64,000 bases of DNA from Paenibacillus sp. MMS20-IR301 (GCF_032302195.1 NZ_CP135275.1:4030001-4094000); one strand, 5' to 3'. Positions 41,902 through 52,055 are shown, counted from the stretch's first letter. Notes: generated by a model not told the origin, from the sequence alone. Translations and numbers: made by a program.

Positions 41902-41946
41902 AAAAAAAAGACGACCACCTTCCGGAATACCCGGGGGTGAATCGCC
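41902..41946 (-). terminator. Terminator of the Wadjet-like operon plus 414-aa gene
   Basis: On the minus strand GGCGA-TTCACC and GGTG-GTCGTC arms enclose CCGGG-TATT-CCGG, then eight T residues follow, right after the 414-aa gene. It has no equivalent between that gene and JetC. Confidence 0.8.
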
Positions 41947-41953
41947 TTAATCA

Positions 41954-43114
41954 TTACTGCCGTTTCTTCACAAGAACAGGCGGCTGTAAGCCAAACTTCT
42001 CTTCGGCCACTTTTTTAATCTCTGCAACGGGAATACTGGAAAGTGAATATTTGAAATCCTTGTCAGACAAATACTCATTCAGTAAGTAAACTGAGCAGGC
42101 TTTAATTTTTATATAGTTATTTTCAAGATATGTATTATATTTTTCATTATATACTTCAACAGAAAGACCTTGACGAAGATTGTGAATATAGGCCTCAAAC
42201 GCTTCTCCGCTAAGAGTTCCTTCCAGGACGGCTTTCTTCTTATACTCTTCTGTAATCATCCTGTCGCCCAGTACCATCAGCAGTAAATGGTCATTACACT
42301 CATCCAGGAATAATGTTGCTAATAACTCCTCGTCATACAGCAGTGTGCTCATGCTTCCCGCGGGATAGATCTTATTTAATGATTTCTCGATTAAAATTTG
42401 GAAGTAGATCAGATTCTCCGATTTGAATTTTTCCTTAATAAACTCCGGATATACCTTTTGCGAGTCAGCAAAGCTGTGAAAGCCTAATTCAGTCATCTCC
42501 TCTATTTGCTTATCCACAATCGCACTCAATTGTTCTATCCGGTGATTAACCTCACTATTAAATCGTTCAAATATACCATAAGCCAGATCACTCAGAAATA
42601 TCTTATTATCCTTGTACATCTCATCAACAATCTGGTCAATAAGATCATGGAGACCTAACTCTGCAAGCAGATAAAAGCTGTTATACTGCTCGTATAACTC
42701 CAGCCAGTTCACCTGTTCAAACCATTTGCTGCCACGCCGTTCCCTTTCAGTCTCTAGCCGTTTAATAATTACCTTTTTCCGGTGATCATAGTACTTACTG
42801 ATTTCCATGTTGAATAGTTCAGACCAGCTCTCGTCGCTTTCAGCAATTGTATATTTTTTTTGGACTTCAGTCACACCTAATATCTTTCTTACCCGCGCAT
42901 CCTTAATTCCTAAGAAATCCTTCAACAGACGCACCTTAGCAATGATTTGCGCTTCTCTTCTACTTAATACTATTTTCCCGGCTTCATTTTTCTTCACCTT
43001 AAAATATTTTGCGCTCTCTACATATACTCTCTCAATTCCTTGTCTGGTAATATCCACTCCGTATCTCATTAAGTATTTCGCCAGCTGCTCCGTGCTCATG
43101 CCTTCATCGTCCAT
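41954..43114 (-). CDS. Unknown protein co-directional with the Wadjet-like operon
   Basis: About 386 residues from the ATG at 43114 (GGAAG upstream); a GTG at 43126 or the full frame to 43198 would add residues. It is highly charged and helical. The N-terminal part (STEQLAKYLMRYGVDITRQGIERVY) looks like a helix-turn-helix or SMC-partner-like winged helix, and the rest holds long helices with Leu/Glu/Lys periodicity. I do not recognise the family. It lies just downstream of JetC with no terminator in between, and a strong terminator follows it, so it is probably co-transcribed with the defence operon. It could be an accessory, a regulator or a passenger. Confidence 0.65.
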   Translation of the reverse strand: MDDEGMSTEQLAKYLMRYGVDITRQGIERVYVESAKYFKVKKNEAGKIVLSRREAQIIAKVRLLKDFLGIKDARVRKILGVTEVQKKYTIAESDESWSELFNMEISKYYDHRKKVIIKRLETERERRGSKWFEQVNWLELYEQYNSFYLLAELGLHDLIDQIVDEMYKDNKIFLSDLAYGIFERFNSEVNHRIEQLSAIVDKQIEEMTELGFHSFADSQKVYPEFIKEKFKSENLIYFQILIEKSLNKIYPAGSMSTLLYDEELLATLFLDECNDHLLLMVLGDRMITEEYKKKAVLEGTLSGEAFEAYIHNLRQGLSVEVYNEKYNTYLENNYIKIKACSVYLLNEYLSDKDFKYSLSSIPVAEIKKVAEEKFGLQPPVLVKKRQ

Positions 43115-43223
43115 GTGTTCTTCCACATTATTCACCCTTTCTTGCTGTACATTGGTTATAACCAAAGCAACTCGCGGATATCTGCTTCCCGCTGACACGC
43201 CCCATATCTTATGACTTCATTTC

Positions 43224-46200
43224 TCAAAACAACCCCAGCTGATCCACCCGCGAATCGATCCGCTCCAGCGTTTCAGGAGCATGATCCCGGAAGTAGGCGT
43301 GCTGAATCTGCTTGGCCGGCTCGATAATCTGCTTGGTGCTATCGGCAGTGCTGCGAAGGCGGCAGCTGTACACAATCGGGAAATAATCCTGCAGGAACTT
43401 TCCTTCCGCATGCGCGGTCAAGGCGATGATCTGAAAGCCCAGCTGCTCCGCGATGAAGAAGACCGGGCTGAGTACATGCTCGCTGGATGCCTTGCCGAAC
43501 GGATTGTCCAGAATAACGGTACGGTGCAGCTTCATATTGGCCTTGATATATTGCCGGCGTTCAGCGACATAATTGAGCAGGCCGAGGAACAGTGTCATAT
43601 TCTTGCTCCATTTCTCCCCGCCTGACCAGCGGTTGGACTGCTCCCAGGAGTACGAAGCCTTCGTGACCTGATGGTCATTCATCACCTTACGGCAAGTGAC
43701 CTTCATCGCTTCACTCTTCAGTACAACCTGCAGCAGCTGCCTTGCGTCGAGCCATTTCTCCAGGTTTTTGCGCACATCGCCTTGCTGCGTTCTACCCTGC
43801 CCGTCCATATATTGACTCCGCTCCAGCTGAGACAGAATCCATTCAATATGGCTGCGGATACGGTCCTTGCCGTCCTGATCCTCCCACTCCGGAATAGAGA
43901 AGCTGTAAATTTCCCGCCAGCCGTCAGCCGTCTTAATCCGTGTCTTCTTAGGCAGCTCCTTCAGTTCCTGTACAATATGCTTCAAATGGGTGTGAATCCG
44001 CTGAATAAATTCCTGCAAGTCACGGTCATGGGTCTGAATGGTCTCTTCCATAATATGAATAGCCTTCTGGATTCTCATTTCCATCGTCTGTCTGAATTCG
44101 GTTACCTCAGCATAAGAATCCTTGTGCTCAACCCCTTCAGTAGCCATCTGCCGGAGCTTAACATCCTTAACCCGTACATTGCAAAAGCTTTTAAAGCTGT
44201 CTCTGCCCCGTGAGACGCGAATCCGCTCTTTGTCCATCCTCTGCTGGCTGGTTTGCAGCCCGCGGATGGCCCGCTCACTGAACTCCAGCCGTGCATAAAC
44301 GAAATCCATCACCACACGTTCCTCCAGCTTAGCAGGCTGCAGCCGTTCGTCGTTCAGCTTGTATAATAAAGTATGCTTATCCCACAGCTGCAGCACACCG
44401 TCAAGCTCACGAAGCTGCTGCTCCACCGCATCACTCCGCTTCTTCAGTTCCTTGTTCTCACGCTGAAGCCGGGCGTTCTCCTGCTGCAACTGCAGCTTCA
44501 CTTGCTCCAGGCTTCCCTCGAATCTGGCTGGTGTCTGCTCCGGAAATTGAATGCTGAACTGCTGCTGCATAAGCGTCACACGGCCTTTGATATGCTGCAG
44601 CCTGGCCTGCTGCTTGTCGAGCTGATCCGCCGAACGGTCCCGTTCGCTTCGGCCTCCCTCAATCTGCTGCCATAACGCCTGTTTTCTTGCTTCCAGCTCA
44701 ACAGGCATGTTCATCTGCGGATCAATTCCCGGCTGCTCGCGTAACAGCTCCTTCATTGCCTTATCCGCCATGGATACCTTTTCCTGTTCATGCTTTAGCT
44801 CAATTTCCAGCTGCCTGCGTTCTTTCATAATCCCGGCACGTTCATACTCCAGCACTCCGTGTTCTTCCTTGAGCTCCGCTATGGAACGGCTTGAATCTGT
44901 ATAAGGGAAGCTTTGAACCTTCTCGTACAGATCATCCTTCAGCAGCAATTGCAGCTGTGTACTGGTATCATTGCGATCCTGTTCTAAAGTCCGGTACTCT
45001 TCAAGAGCCCGGGCCAGTCCGTATTGCTTGACGCCAAGCTGTTTTTCCAGACTGGCAACCTGCGCCTTAACTGGAGCTAACGCCTTATCCAGCCCCTCTT
45101 TCTCTACTTCAAGCGTAATATACCGCTGCCCGTCCTTCAGCCACTCGCCAAGCTGGTGAATGATATCCTGCATATCACTCATTTCAATGCGGATTTTATC
45201 CATTGCAGCTTCAAGCTGGATAAGCCTTTGTTCACTCCGCTTGTATTCTTCAGTGTAATGAACCAACCGTTCGCGGCCCGACTGAAGCTGCTGTTCTAAG
45301 GTCTGCATTGCGACGAGCGGGTATTTGTGCACAAACTGCTGGAACCGCTGCTCCATACTCTGCCATAAGGCCAGCTCGTCTTCCCTCTTCTCACGCTCTT
45401 GCCGGGTCCGCCCGGCACGCTCCAGAAGTCCTGCCTTCCACTCCCGGAAGACGGAATCCGTCTCATTGCTCTTAAAGTGTAGAGGAACAGCCCACTGCTC
45501 TAGTCCTCCGCCCGCTATCCCCCGTACCATCGCAGCCGCTTCCGATGTGCCGAGCACACGAATAGGATATGCAAATTCATTGCCTGCAGCCGTGAGCTTC
45601 TGCAGCAGCTGCTTCTTATCGCTGTCAGTCGTCACAAGAGTAACAGACCATAAAGAATCTTCCCCGCGTCCCCGGGCCTCATCATCCAGATTCAGTGAAC
45701 GGATATACTCAGTCCCTGTCTGCAGCAGGCTATACTGTCTGCCCCAGGACTTGGCTAGCCGTTCAACCTCAGGATCGGCAAAAAACACCTCCTGCTCATG
45801 GTAGTCATCGACGTACCTGTAAACCAGCCGTTCTTTTTGCAGGATTGCTGCTTTCTGCTCCTGCCGTTTCTGCACTCCCTCAAGCAGCCGTGCAGAGATT
45901 GACGATGCCTGATCGTACACAGTGGTCAATCTCTCCCAGTTCGGACGCAGCAACGCTAATTCACGAATAAGCAGCGCTTGTTCCTCATGAAGCTGTTTTC
46001 GCTGTTGTTCATCTCTTGCCTGCTCCCGTTCAGCCTTGCGTATTTCATCCTCCACTATGCGCTGGCGTTCCCGGATGGCGCTCTTTTCCTCGCTCATCTG
46101 CCTCATCTGCCGCATAAATTCAATCCGCTGCTCATCTAACTCCTGTTGCCGGACGGACCAGATCGGCATCTGTTCCGGTACCTTTTCCAGCGCCGGATTA

Positions 46201-47657
46201 GCCAGAATTTCACGGGCAATTCTCTGCTGCTGTGCTGTTTTCTCCTCCAGCTGGGTTTGCTTATTCTGCTGCGTCAGCTCCCATGTCCGGATTTCTCTGC
46301 GAAGTCCGTCGATAGCATGCTCGGCTGTAGTCTTCTCGCTCGTTAAGCTGGTGAGCTCGGCAGCTTGGGCTTTCAGCTGCTCTGATATATCGCGCTCTTG
46401 TCCGGCAAACACGCTCCGTAATTCTCCGCAATTGTGTTCCCAACGCTCCTGGAGCTGCGCTTCATCTTCACCCTGCTCCAGTCTTGCCAGCTGCTGATCT
46501 GCCTGGGCTAACCTCGCCTCCGCCTCTTCCCGGCTGGACCGGTGTCCGGCATATTTCAGCGAATAGAAGCTATGTTCTGCCTGCCGCAACCGCTGCTGAA
46601 GCGTATCTGCTTCTAGCTGAAGCTGAGCCAGTCCGGCCTCCAGCATAGACTGCTCCTGCTCCGTCTCCGCAAGCTCCAGAGATTTAAGCTGCAGCTGCAG
46701 CTTATCATTTTCCTTCATCCATAACTGCAGACGTTCTTCGAGGCCGGCTTGCTCATTCTTCTGCCCCTCGTGCTGCACCGCTGTTAGCTCTTGGTATGCT
46801 TTTGCTTCTGCACGTGCCTCATCGTAAAGCTCCTCTGCTCCATGGAGACCTTCGTATAGACGTACATACTGGCCGAGCTCCTGAAGAATCAGTTTATTCT
46901 CCTCAATTTGCTCCTTCAGCTCCTTATACCGCTTAAAGCCTTCACGGTGTGACTCGAACAGATTCGCAAAGCTGCCTTGCTCGAAGCCTTCCATCGTTTC
47001 TTCCACCGTAGGAATGAGCAGCCTGTCAAACAGTTGGGAGGTCGACTTGCATTCATCAAAAAAGTTCTCGATGCCGCCTTCCGTACTATTAATTTTGGCT
47101 ACAGCATCCCATTCCGAGGCGATAATATGGTAGCTTTCTTCCAGGTGGGCTTTATACTCCTTAATCGTCCCGAACGTCCGTGCCGTGAGCGGAAACCGCT
47201 GCGTCATGGAAGAATAATAATCCTGAATTTCACCTTTATCAGCCGGACGGTTCTTGCCCATATACTCCTTAACGAACGGGATATGCTCCAGCCCATGCGC
47301 ATCATGCTCACCATATTCATAGGCGTACCGGAAGGAGTCTACTCCGCTGACGTTCAGGAACAGGCTGATGCAGGTGACCGCATATCTCCGGCGCGGTTTA
47401 TCATTCAGAATCCATTCAATGGCGACATGAGCCGGGCCATTCTCAAGTAACAGCGTATCCCTAAGCTTGCGCCCGGCCAGTTCCGTATGCGGCAGCATGG
47501 CCTGAAGTGCCGTCTGTATAAACACTGTTTTCCCGCCGCCGTTCTCCAGCACGATTGCCCCATTATGGCCGTCGAACAGAAAAACCTCGTCATTGTATCG
47601 CTTGTTCCCGCCTTCATACAGGACATGGGTAAACCTAATTTTCGAGATCGACGGCAT
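43224..47657 (-). CDS. jetC: SMC-like ATPase of a Wadjet-like system (JetC)
   Basis: About 1477 residues. The ATG at 47657 has AGGAGGA upstream and overlaps JetB by 23 bp. The N-terminal ATPase part has Walker A (ENGGGKT, 38-44) preceded by FLFDGHNGAIVL. Long Gln/Glu/Arg-rich coiled coils fill most of the middle, with a hinge-like part near the centre. The C-terminal part carries the ABC signature SGGEKW (about 1345) and Walker B TVILDNPFG (about 1381). This is the MukB-like motor of Wadjet, which extrudes DNA loops to find and restrict small circular plasmids. Complex partners JetA, JetB and JetD are encoded directly upstream. Confidence 0.9.
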   Translation of the reverse strand: MPSISKIRFTHVLYEGGNKRYNDEVFLFDGHNGAIVLENGGGKTVFIQTALQAMLPHTELAGRKLRDTLLLENGPAHVAIEWILNDKPRRRYAVTCISLFLNVSGVDSFRYAYEYGEHDAHGLEHIPFVKEYMGKNRPADKGEIQDYYSSMTQRFPLTARTFGTIKEYKAHLEESYHIIASEWDAVAKINSTEGGIENFFDECKSTSQLFDRLLIPTVEETMEGFEQGSFANLFESHREGFKRYKELKEQIEENKLILQELGQYVRLYEGLHGAEELYDEARAEAKAYQELTAVQHEGQKNEQAGLEERLQLWMKENDKLQLQLKSLELAETEQEQSMLEAGLAQLQLEADTLQQRLRQAEHSFYSLKYAGHRSSREEAEARLAQADQQLARLEQGEDEAQLQERWEHNCGELRSVFAGQERDISEQLKAQAAELTSLTSEKTTAEHAIDGLRREIRTWELTQQNKQTQLEEKTAQQQRIAREILANPALEKVPEQMPIWSVRQQELDEQRIEFMRQMRQMSEEKSAIRERQRIVEDEIRKAEREQARDEQQRKQLHEEQALLIRELALLRPNWERLTTVYDQASSISARLLEGVQKRQEQKAAILQKERLVYRYVDDYHEQEVFFADPEVERLAKSWGRQYSLLQTGTEYIRSLNLDDEARGRGEDSLWSVTLVTTDSDKKQLLQKLTAAGNEFAYPIRVLGTSEAAAMVRGIAGGGLEQWAVPLHFKSNETDSVFREWKAGLLERAGRTRQEREKREDELALWQSMEQRFQQFVHKYPLVAMQTLEQQLQSGRERLVHYTEEYKRSEQRLIQLEAAMDKIRIEMSDMQDIIHQLGEWLKDGQRYITLEVEKEGLDKALAPVKAQVASLEKQLGVKQYGLARALEEYRTLEQDRNDTSTQLQLLLKDDLYEKVQSFPYTDSSRSIAELKEEHGVLEYERAGIMKERRQLEIELKHEQEKVSMADKAMKELLREQPGIDPQMNMPVELEARKQALWQQIEGGRSERDRSADQLDKQQARLQHIKGRVTLMQQQFSIQFPEQTPARFEGSLEQVKLQLQQENARLQRENKELKKRSDAVEQQLRELDGVLQLWDKHTLLYKLNDERLQPAKLEERVVMDFVYARLEFSERAIRGLQTSQQRMDKERIRVSRGRDSFKSFCNVRVKDVKLRQMATEGVEHKDSYAEVTEFRQTMEMRIQKAIHIMEETIQTHDRDLQEFIQRIHTHLKHIVQELKELPKKTRIKTADGWREIYSFSIPEWEDQDGKDRIRSHIEWILSQLERSQYMDGQGRTQQGDVRKNLEKWLDARQLLQVVLKSEAMKVTCRKVMNDHQVTKASYSWEQSNRWSGGEKWSKNMTLFLGLLNYVAERRQYIKANMKLHRTVILDNPFGKASSEHVLSPVFFIAEQLGFQIIALTAHAEGKFLQDYFPIVYSCRLRSTADSTKQIIEPAKQIQHAYFRDHAPETLERIDSRVDQLGLF

Positions 47658-48411
47658 GCTGGTCCTCCTCCTTAGCATTCTTTTTCCGCTCATCCAGGCT
47701 GTATAGAAACTCCAGAATTCCCCGGTTATATTCAAGCTCCATAAAATACCGCCCCACAATAACCTTCGTCTTCCCCGTTAACGCAAGCTCTCCCGGGCCT
47801 ACTTCCTCAGCCAGCTGCTGCTCCAGCAGGAAGCGTCTTACCGTATCGAGAAAACTGAGCCGGCTGATTGTATTCCCTGTCTGCCGCTTGGCCGTTTCCT
47901 TGATGTCGTCCATCGTGTCCCATTTCTCAATAATTGCTGACCAGTTGTACGAGAACTCCCGCTCGAATTGCTTCAGCTGCTCCTCATCATGCTCCTTTAG
48001 CGAATCTATCCGCTCCTGTACAAGCACCGCCCATTCATCCAGCGGCAGGAAATTCCGGGTCGGTTCCAGGCTCTGGTAGCTGTCATAGAAAGCACCGATC
48101 AATACAATCATCGCCAAATACATAAGGTACAAATCGGCATTTACCGCAGAAGCACGCAGATAGGTTCGCTTCATATAATCATTACTCACATGAAAAGGGG
48201 ACAGACGAACCAGCGGTATAAGATACAGCTCATCCCCAGCTGCGATTACTGCGCAATCCACCTCAGATGCAAACTGGTCGACCAGACCTCTGACCTCATC
48301 GTCCGCCATATACTCCTGCAGACGCTCCTTCGCCGCCGATCCGTTCATCGCAAGCAGGGAGTACAGCCGGAATGCCTGCATCACCGTTTCATTACTATAG
48401 GTAAAGGCCAT
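47635..48411 (-). CDS. jetB: Wadjet-like small subunit (JetB)
   Basis: A 258-residue protein with no catalytic motifs, rich in helices, with a long acidic helical stretch and a C-terminal winged-helix-like end (GELALTGKTKVIVGRYFMELEYNRGILEFLY). It begins one base after the JetA stop (TAA-C-ATG) and overlaps JetC by 23 bp. In Wadjet systems JetB corresponds to the MukE-like kleisin-associated subunit, so size, position and helical character support that role. Family assignment (DUF6063-like) is from memory of the type and rests mainly on gene order. Confidence 0.82.
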   Translation of the reverse strand: MAFTYSNETVMQAFRLYSLLAMNGSAAKERLQEYMADDEVRGLVDQFASEVDCAVIAAGDELYLIPLVRLSPFHVSNDYMKRTYLRASAVNADLYLMYLAMIVLIGAFYDSYQSLEPTRNFLPLDEWAVLVQERIDSLKEHDEEQLKQFEREFSYNWSAIIEKWDTMDDIKETAKRQTGNTISRLSFLDTVRRFLLEQQLAEEVGPGELALTGKTKVIVGRYFMELEYNRGILEFLYSLDERKKNAKEEDQHAVDLEN

Positions 48412-48412
48412 G

Positions 48413-49924
48413 TTATCTGTCCTCCCACTTCAGCTTCATATTCTGGATCTGATAACGTGCCCCTGCCATAGCAAGGCCTGCTGCTTCCTCGACCAGGAGC
48501 ACTCTTCCGCCGAGCAGGCCGAACACTTTATCGAGCCCGCTCTTCTCTTCACTTACGTCCGCAGACGATGGCCTTACCGGACTCCGCTGGTGCAGAATCA
48601 GCATGAAATCATAGAAGCTGCGCCGCTGCAGCCAATCCTGGCATCCGTAATCGCTTAACCTCTCTATAAATAAACGGAGCTCAAGCTCCGGTCCCTTATC
48701 CAGCTCCTGTATTAACAGCTCCATAATTTCCGCAAAAAACGCTCCCCTCTGCAGGGTGAACTGCAGCCCGCTTTGCTCATCCGCAGCTTCCAGAAATCCC
48801 TCTTCCCGTGGTTCCAGCTCACCTGTGCCGGTAACATTCTGCTCTGCAAACAACGTCAGCGGTGACCACACACGGCTCTGCCCGAGACCCATAAATGGAG
48901 AGACGATGCCTCTCATCGATTCCAGCGGAAGCGGCAGTCCCAGTACAACCCCGGCTACATCCTGTTCGAAATTGAAGGAGCTAAGGCCTGTGTAATATAG
49001 CGATTCCTTAGCAGAATACAGCGCCTGATTCTTCAAGTCCATGCTCTTCTGCAGTAACCCCGAATGTTCAGCATGTACTTTCTCCAGTTCACTGGCGATC
49101 CGCAAAATGTACTCATACGCCCGCCCCTGCTTGTCCGGATTATTGTCAGCATACAGCCGTGTCCGCGTTTCTTTCACAAATTGCCTCAGCTCAGCAAATT
49201 CGTCATTTTCTCGCTGCAGCCTGGTGTAGATATCATCCAGCAGTCCGCTATAACGCTTCAGCGTCTCCTCTGATACGATACTGCGCTTAATCTCATGCTC
49301 CAGCTTCAGCATACGCTCCTGCAAAGATTCGACGTCGACGCGCATTTCATTGATCTGGCGCAGTGCTCCCTGAAATTCGCCCTTCTCAAGCTGCTTCCGC
49401 AGAACCAGTTGATGAATGGACAGCTGAAATTCCGAATAGAATTCCTTCGTCGCGAACACCAGCTCCAGCCCGTCTTCATCCAGTGCATAATATTGCGTAT
49501 TACTCTTCACATCAAAAGCATTCGCCCGCAGGATTGAAGTATATACGGTTTGGCGTTCCCGGGATTCCCAATTGAAGAAGGAGAACTCACGTTTCTTGCC
49601 GGACGCCGGCCGGAAGATTTGAATAATATCACGCGCCAGTTCCTCACCTTTCGCACTATCCACCTGCAGCTTATCATCCATAATGCGCAGCAGATACAGT
49701 GCCAGATCTTTGGCACCTGCCTTTGAATTTCTGACCAGCTTCTGTTCGAAGAAGAACAGCAGCGTAAGGAGGCCCAGCTCCATCATATCAATCGGCTGGC
49801 CGTTGGCGTCGGTCTGCTTTTTCCGCTGCAATTCAAATAAAGGGTCAAACAGTGCCACCTTCGACATTCGTTCCTGAAATCCGGAAAGCGCGCCTTCTAG
49901 TTCAAATCTGTCCATTGCTTCCAT
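48413..49924 (-). CDS. jetA: Wadjet-like kleisin subunit (JetA)
   Basis: About 503 residues from the ATG at 49924, which has GGGGGAG just upstream; the ORF begins five codons earlier without a site. It contains long helices throughout, including heptad-rich segments (about 190-300: VESLQERMLKLEHEI and following) consistent with a kleisin-like or MukF-like bridging subunit. It overlaps the end of JetD by 28 bp and is followed by JetB one base later. The arrangement D-A-B-C in one tightly packed operon identifies it. In Wadjet complexes JetA bridges the two JetC heads. Confidence 0.82.
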   Translation of the reverse strand: MEAMDRFELEGALSGFQERMSKVALFDPLFELQRKKQTDANGQPIDMMELGLLTLLFFFEQKLVRNSKAGAKDLALYLLRIMDDKLQVDSAKGEELARDIIQIFRPASGKKREFSFFNWESRERQTVYTSILRANAFDVKSNTQYYALDEDGLELVFATKEFYSEFQLSIHQLVLRKQLEKGEFQGALRQINEMRVDVESLQERMLKLEHEIKRSIVSEETLKRYSGLLDDIYTRLQRENDEFAELRQFVKETRTRLYADNNPDKQGRAYEYILRIASELEKVHAEHSGLLQKSMDLKNQALYSAKESLYYTGLSSFNFEQDVAGVVLGLPLPLESMRGIVSPFMGLGQSRVWSPLTLFAEQNVTGTGELEPREEGFLEAADEQSGLQFTLQRGAFFAEIMELLIQELDKGPELELRLFIERLSDYGCQDWLQRRSFYDFMLILHQRSPVRPSSADVSEEKSGLDKVFGLLGGRVLLVEEAAGLAMAGARYQIQNMKLKWEDR

Positions 49925-50949
49925 GCTCCGCTCCCCCATATATGCTGCAGCTCGTGAGTCATCAACGTTTCCTGCGGATAATAGCTGCCGGAACTTAAGG
50001 TATTTTCAATCTGCCCCTGCTGCTCCTGAGGAAACCAGTTGCTAAACGCCTGAACCGCTTCCTCATTTCGCCGCTGATTACTTTTACCAGGTACACAGGG
50101 TTTGGCCAGACAGGCATCATAAAAGGGAAGCGCCGGAATCATCGCCAGCCGTTTATCCGCATCATACCAGATCCGTATTCCCTCATAATCAAGGTCACCA
50201 AAATAATAAAAGACATGCTCGCTCCCGGTTACCGGATACTGCAGGGTGAACATGTCCAAATTTCCGGTAATTTTATTGCCGCAGCCGTAGATTAATGTAC
50301 TGAATGAGCTGGATGGCAGAACAGGGAGCAGTGCTTGAAAGGTTGTTTTATTCTCGACAATGAAGTGCAGACAGCGGGGAGGGGCGGGATTAGTCCAAAC
50401 CTGCGGATTGACAGCAAACATTAACGGATCAGATACCGGAAGTATCAGGAGCTGATCCCATAGACCCAGCCGCTTAAGCAGGGAATAGCCGCCAAGCTCA
50501 GTAATCCATTTCTCATTGCCGGTCAGTTGAAAGCTTCGTTCAGGTGCGGGAACCGGGATATCAGGGAATCCATGGGTGTGCAAAAAATGATCAATCCGTT
50601 CGATCCACGGCCGGTCCTGCACAAATTGCTGCTCGGATAACGCAAAATAGCTGTCCAGCCCAATCGCCGGATGAAGTTTCAGGCGATACTGCTGCAGCTG
50701 ATGGTTGTGACGCGCCATTATATATTGCTTATTCACACGGTAACGATAACCTAGCGACGGCTGCTTCATCGTACGGCCGGCGGATTTCACAGGTTCCAGC
50801 ACTCCGCTACTCTCCAGTTCCATTACAGCCCCTGCAAAGTCGCGGGGATCGGCTGCTCTGCCTGCAAACAACTGCTCCAGTTCCTCAAGTGTTATGGTTG
50901 TTTTTTTGTAGTCACTAAGATGTTCCTCAATCATGGATTTGATTATCAT
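49897..50949 (-). CDS. jetD: Wadjet-like Toprim nuclease subunit (JetD)
   Basis: A 350-residue protein. The N-terminal ~130 residues look helical (DNA-binding arm). The Toprim-like part has the catalytic glutamate E199 in FIVENKTTF and the D252-x-D254 pair in YFGDLDYEGIRI, as in JetD/DUF2220 proteins, which are related to topoisomerase VI A. In Wadjet this subunit cuts DNA once JetABC has extruded a plasmid. AGGAG eight bases before the ATG, preceded by an AT-rich promoter-like TATAAT near 50965, makes it the first gene of the operon. Key residues appear intact, so it should be active. Confidence 0.88.
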   Translation of the reverse strand: MIIKSMIEEHLSDYKKTTITLEELEQLFAGRAADPRDFAGAVMELESSGVLEPVKSAGRTMKQPSLGYRYRVNKQYIMARHNHQLQQYRLKLHPAIGLDSYFALSEQQFVQDRPWIERIDHFLHTHGFPDIPVPAPERSFQLTGNEKWITELGGYSLLKRLGLWDQLLILPVSDPLMFAVNPQVWTNPAPPRCLHFIVENKTTFQALLPVLPSSSFSTLIYGCGNKITGNLDMFTLQYPVTGSEHVFYYFGDLDYEGIRIWYDADKRLAMIPALPFYDACLAKPCVPGKSNQRRNEEAVQAFSNWFPQEQQGQIENTLSSGSYYPQETLMTHELQHIWGSGAWKQWTDLN

Positions 50950-51212
50950 ATGGAGAACTCCTGCACTAAATTAATGATTATAATTATAACATAGCCTGTT
51001 TGACCATATATTCTTTATATCATCCCAATTTTGTCCCTAAGACCGGCACTCTGGTGCCTTTCTGCAGGCTTAACGTCTCTCCTGTCCGTAAAGCTAGGCT
51101 AGTCACTTGAGCGACCGTTGCGTGACTGGCTACTTTCTTAACTGAGGGCCCATTCAGCCCATTTACCTGCATAGCCGCTCATTGTACATGATTTCCGGTC
51201 GCTAGCGCCATT

Positions 51213-52022
51213 TTAATCACTAGGCATAGCCGCATCCCTGCTATTATAATAGCTCCACGCAACAACCGTAGCGCTATCCCTGCCCTGTCCCTGATGGACA
51301 CCCTTCAATAAATCATCTACACACTTCTCCAACCCCTCCTCGTTCCTAAAAGCAAGGTACAGCTTCCGCGGGTCCTCCAGTACCCTCTCCCCATACTCCA
51401 GAAGACCGTCCGTAGTCATCGCGATCACGTTATGGCCAGGCCGCAGCTCCCGTATTCCTGAGGAGTAGCACGCTACTGGCTGGTCAAAGATGTTCACAGA
51501 GCCGATCCACTCATAGTAGTTACGCTGGTTCAATAAGTATTGTCCCCGTGCAGCCAAGTCCGGATGTAGCAAATACAGCGAGTTGTCTCCCACCGAGAAC
51601 CACCAGACATAATTCTCCTTACGGGCACAGATCAGGCATGCCGTCTCCCCTGTAACCTCCTTACACTGACGGATGAATTCCTCCGACTTGAAAATAGAGA
51701 GCAGAAACCGTTCCAGCGCGGCAAAAGCTTCGTTCACCGGCAGCGACAACAGCCTGATTATGTCCGCCTCCTCACTGCCTAGGGCACAGACCAGCAGCTC
51801 CGCACTCTCGGCAGTATGATGCGCATCCAGGAGCATGACGAATTCCCAGCTGCCTTCCGGTTCATTTAGCACATAGGCACCGTCTTCATTTTTAACTGCG
51901 CCTGCTGCTGTGCTCCCGCCGTATCGGCCGATTACCATGCTTTTATGTGCAGTTGTCAGCACAGTATCCAGAAGCATATCTTCACTGCCCACCCAACTGA
52001 ACTTAAACCGTCCCTGTCCCAT
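51213..52022 (-). CDS. PP2C-like serine/threonine phosphatase
   Basis: A 269-residue protein. Reduced but recognisable PP2C (SpoIIE/PPM) motifs appear in order: NEDGAYVL (metal-binding Asp), MLLDAHH (the DGH position reads DAH), FSVGDNSLYLL (VGD), MTTDGLLEYG (DG) and RDSATVVAWS (DN/DS end motif). It lacks helices in the membrane and has no fused kinase or sensor domain. Substitution of Gly by Ala in the second motif is unusual but should spare the metal ligands. Its protein target is unknown. It follows an unrelated pair of small genes on the same strand and is not obviously tied to the Wadjet operon, which lies 263 bp away. Confidence 0.82.
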   Translation of the reverse strand: MGQGRFKFSWVGSEDMLLDTVLTTAHKSMVIGRYGGSTAAGAVKNEDGAYVLNEPEGSWEFVMLLDAHHTAESAELLVCALGSEEADIIRLLSLPVNEAFAALERFLLSIFKSEEFIRQCKEVTGETACLICARKENYVWWFSVGDNSLYLLHPDLAARGQYLLNQRNYYEWIGSVNIFDQPVACYSSGIRELRPGHNVIAMTTDGLLEYGERVLEDPRKLYLAFRNEEGLEKCVDDLLKGVHQGQGRDSATVVAWSYYNSRDAAMPSD

Positions 52023-52055
52023 GCTCCCCCTCCTATCTCTATCTATATGATCATG

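Noticed and set aside
43224..49924. MukBEF/MksBEF condensin
   Set aside because: The adjoining Toprim subunit with E199 and GDLD marks a Wadjet-type set rather than a housekeeping condensin.
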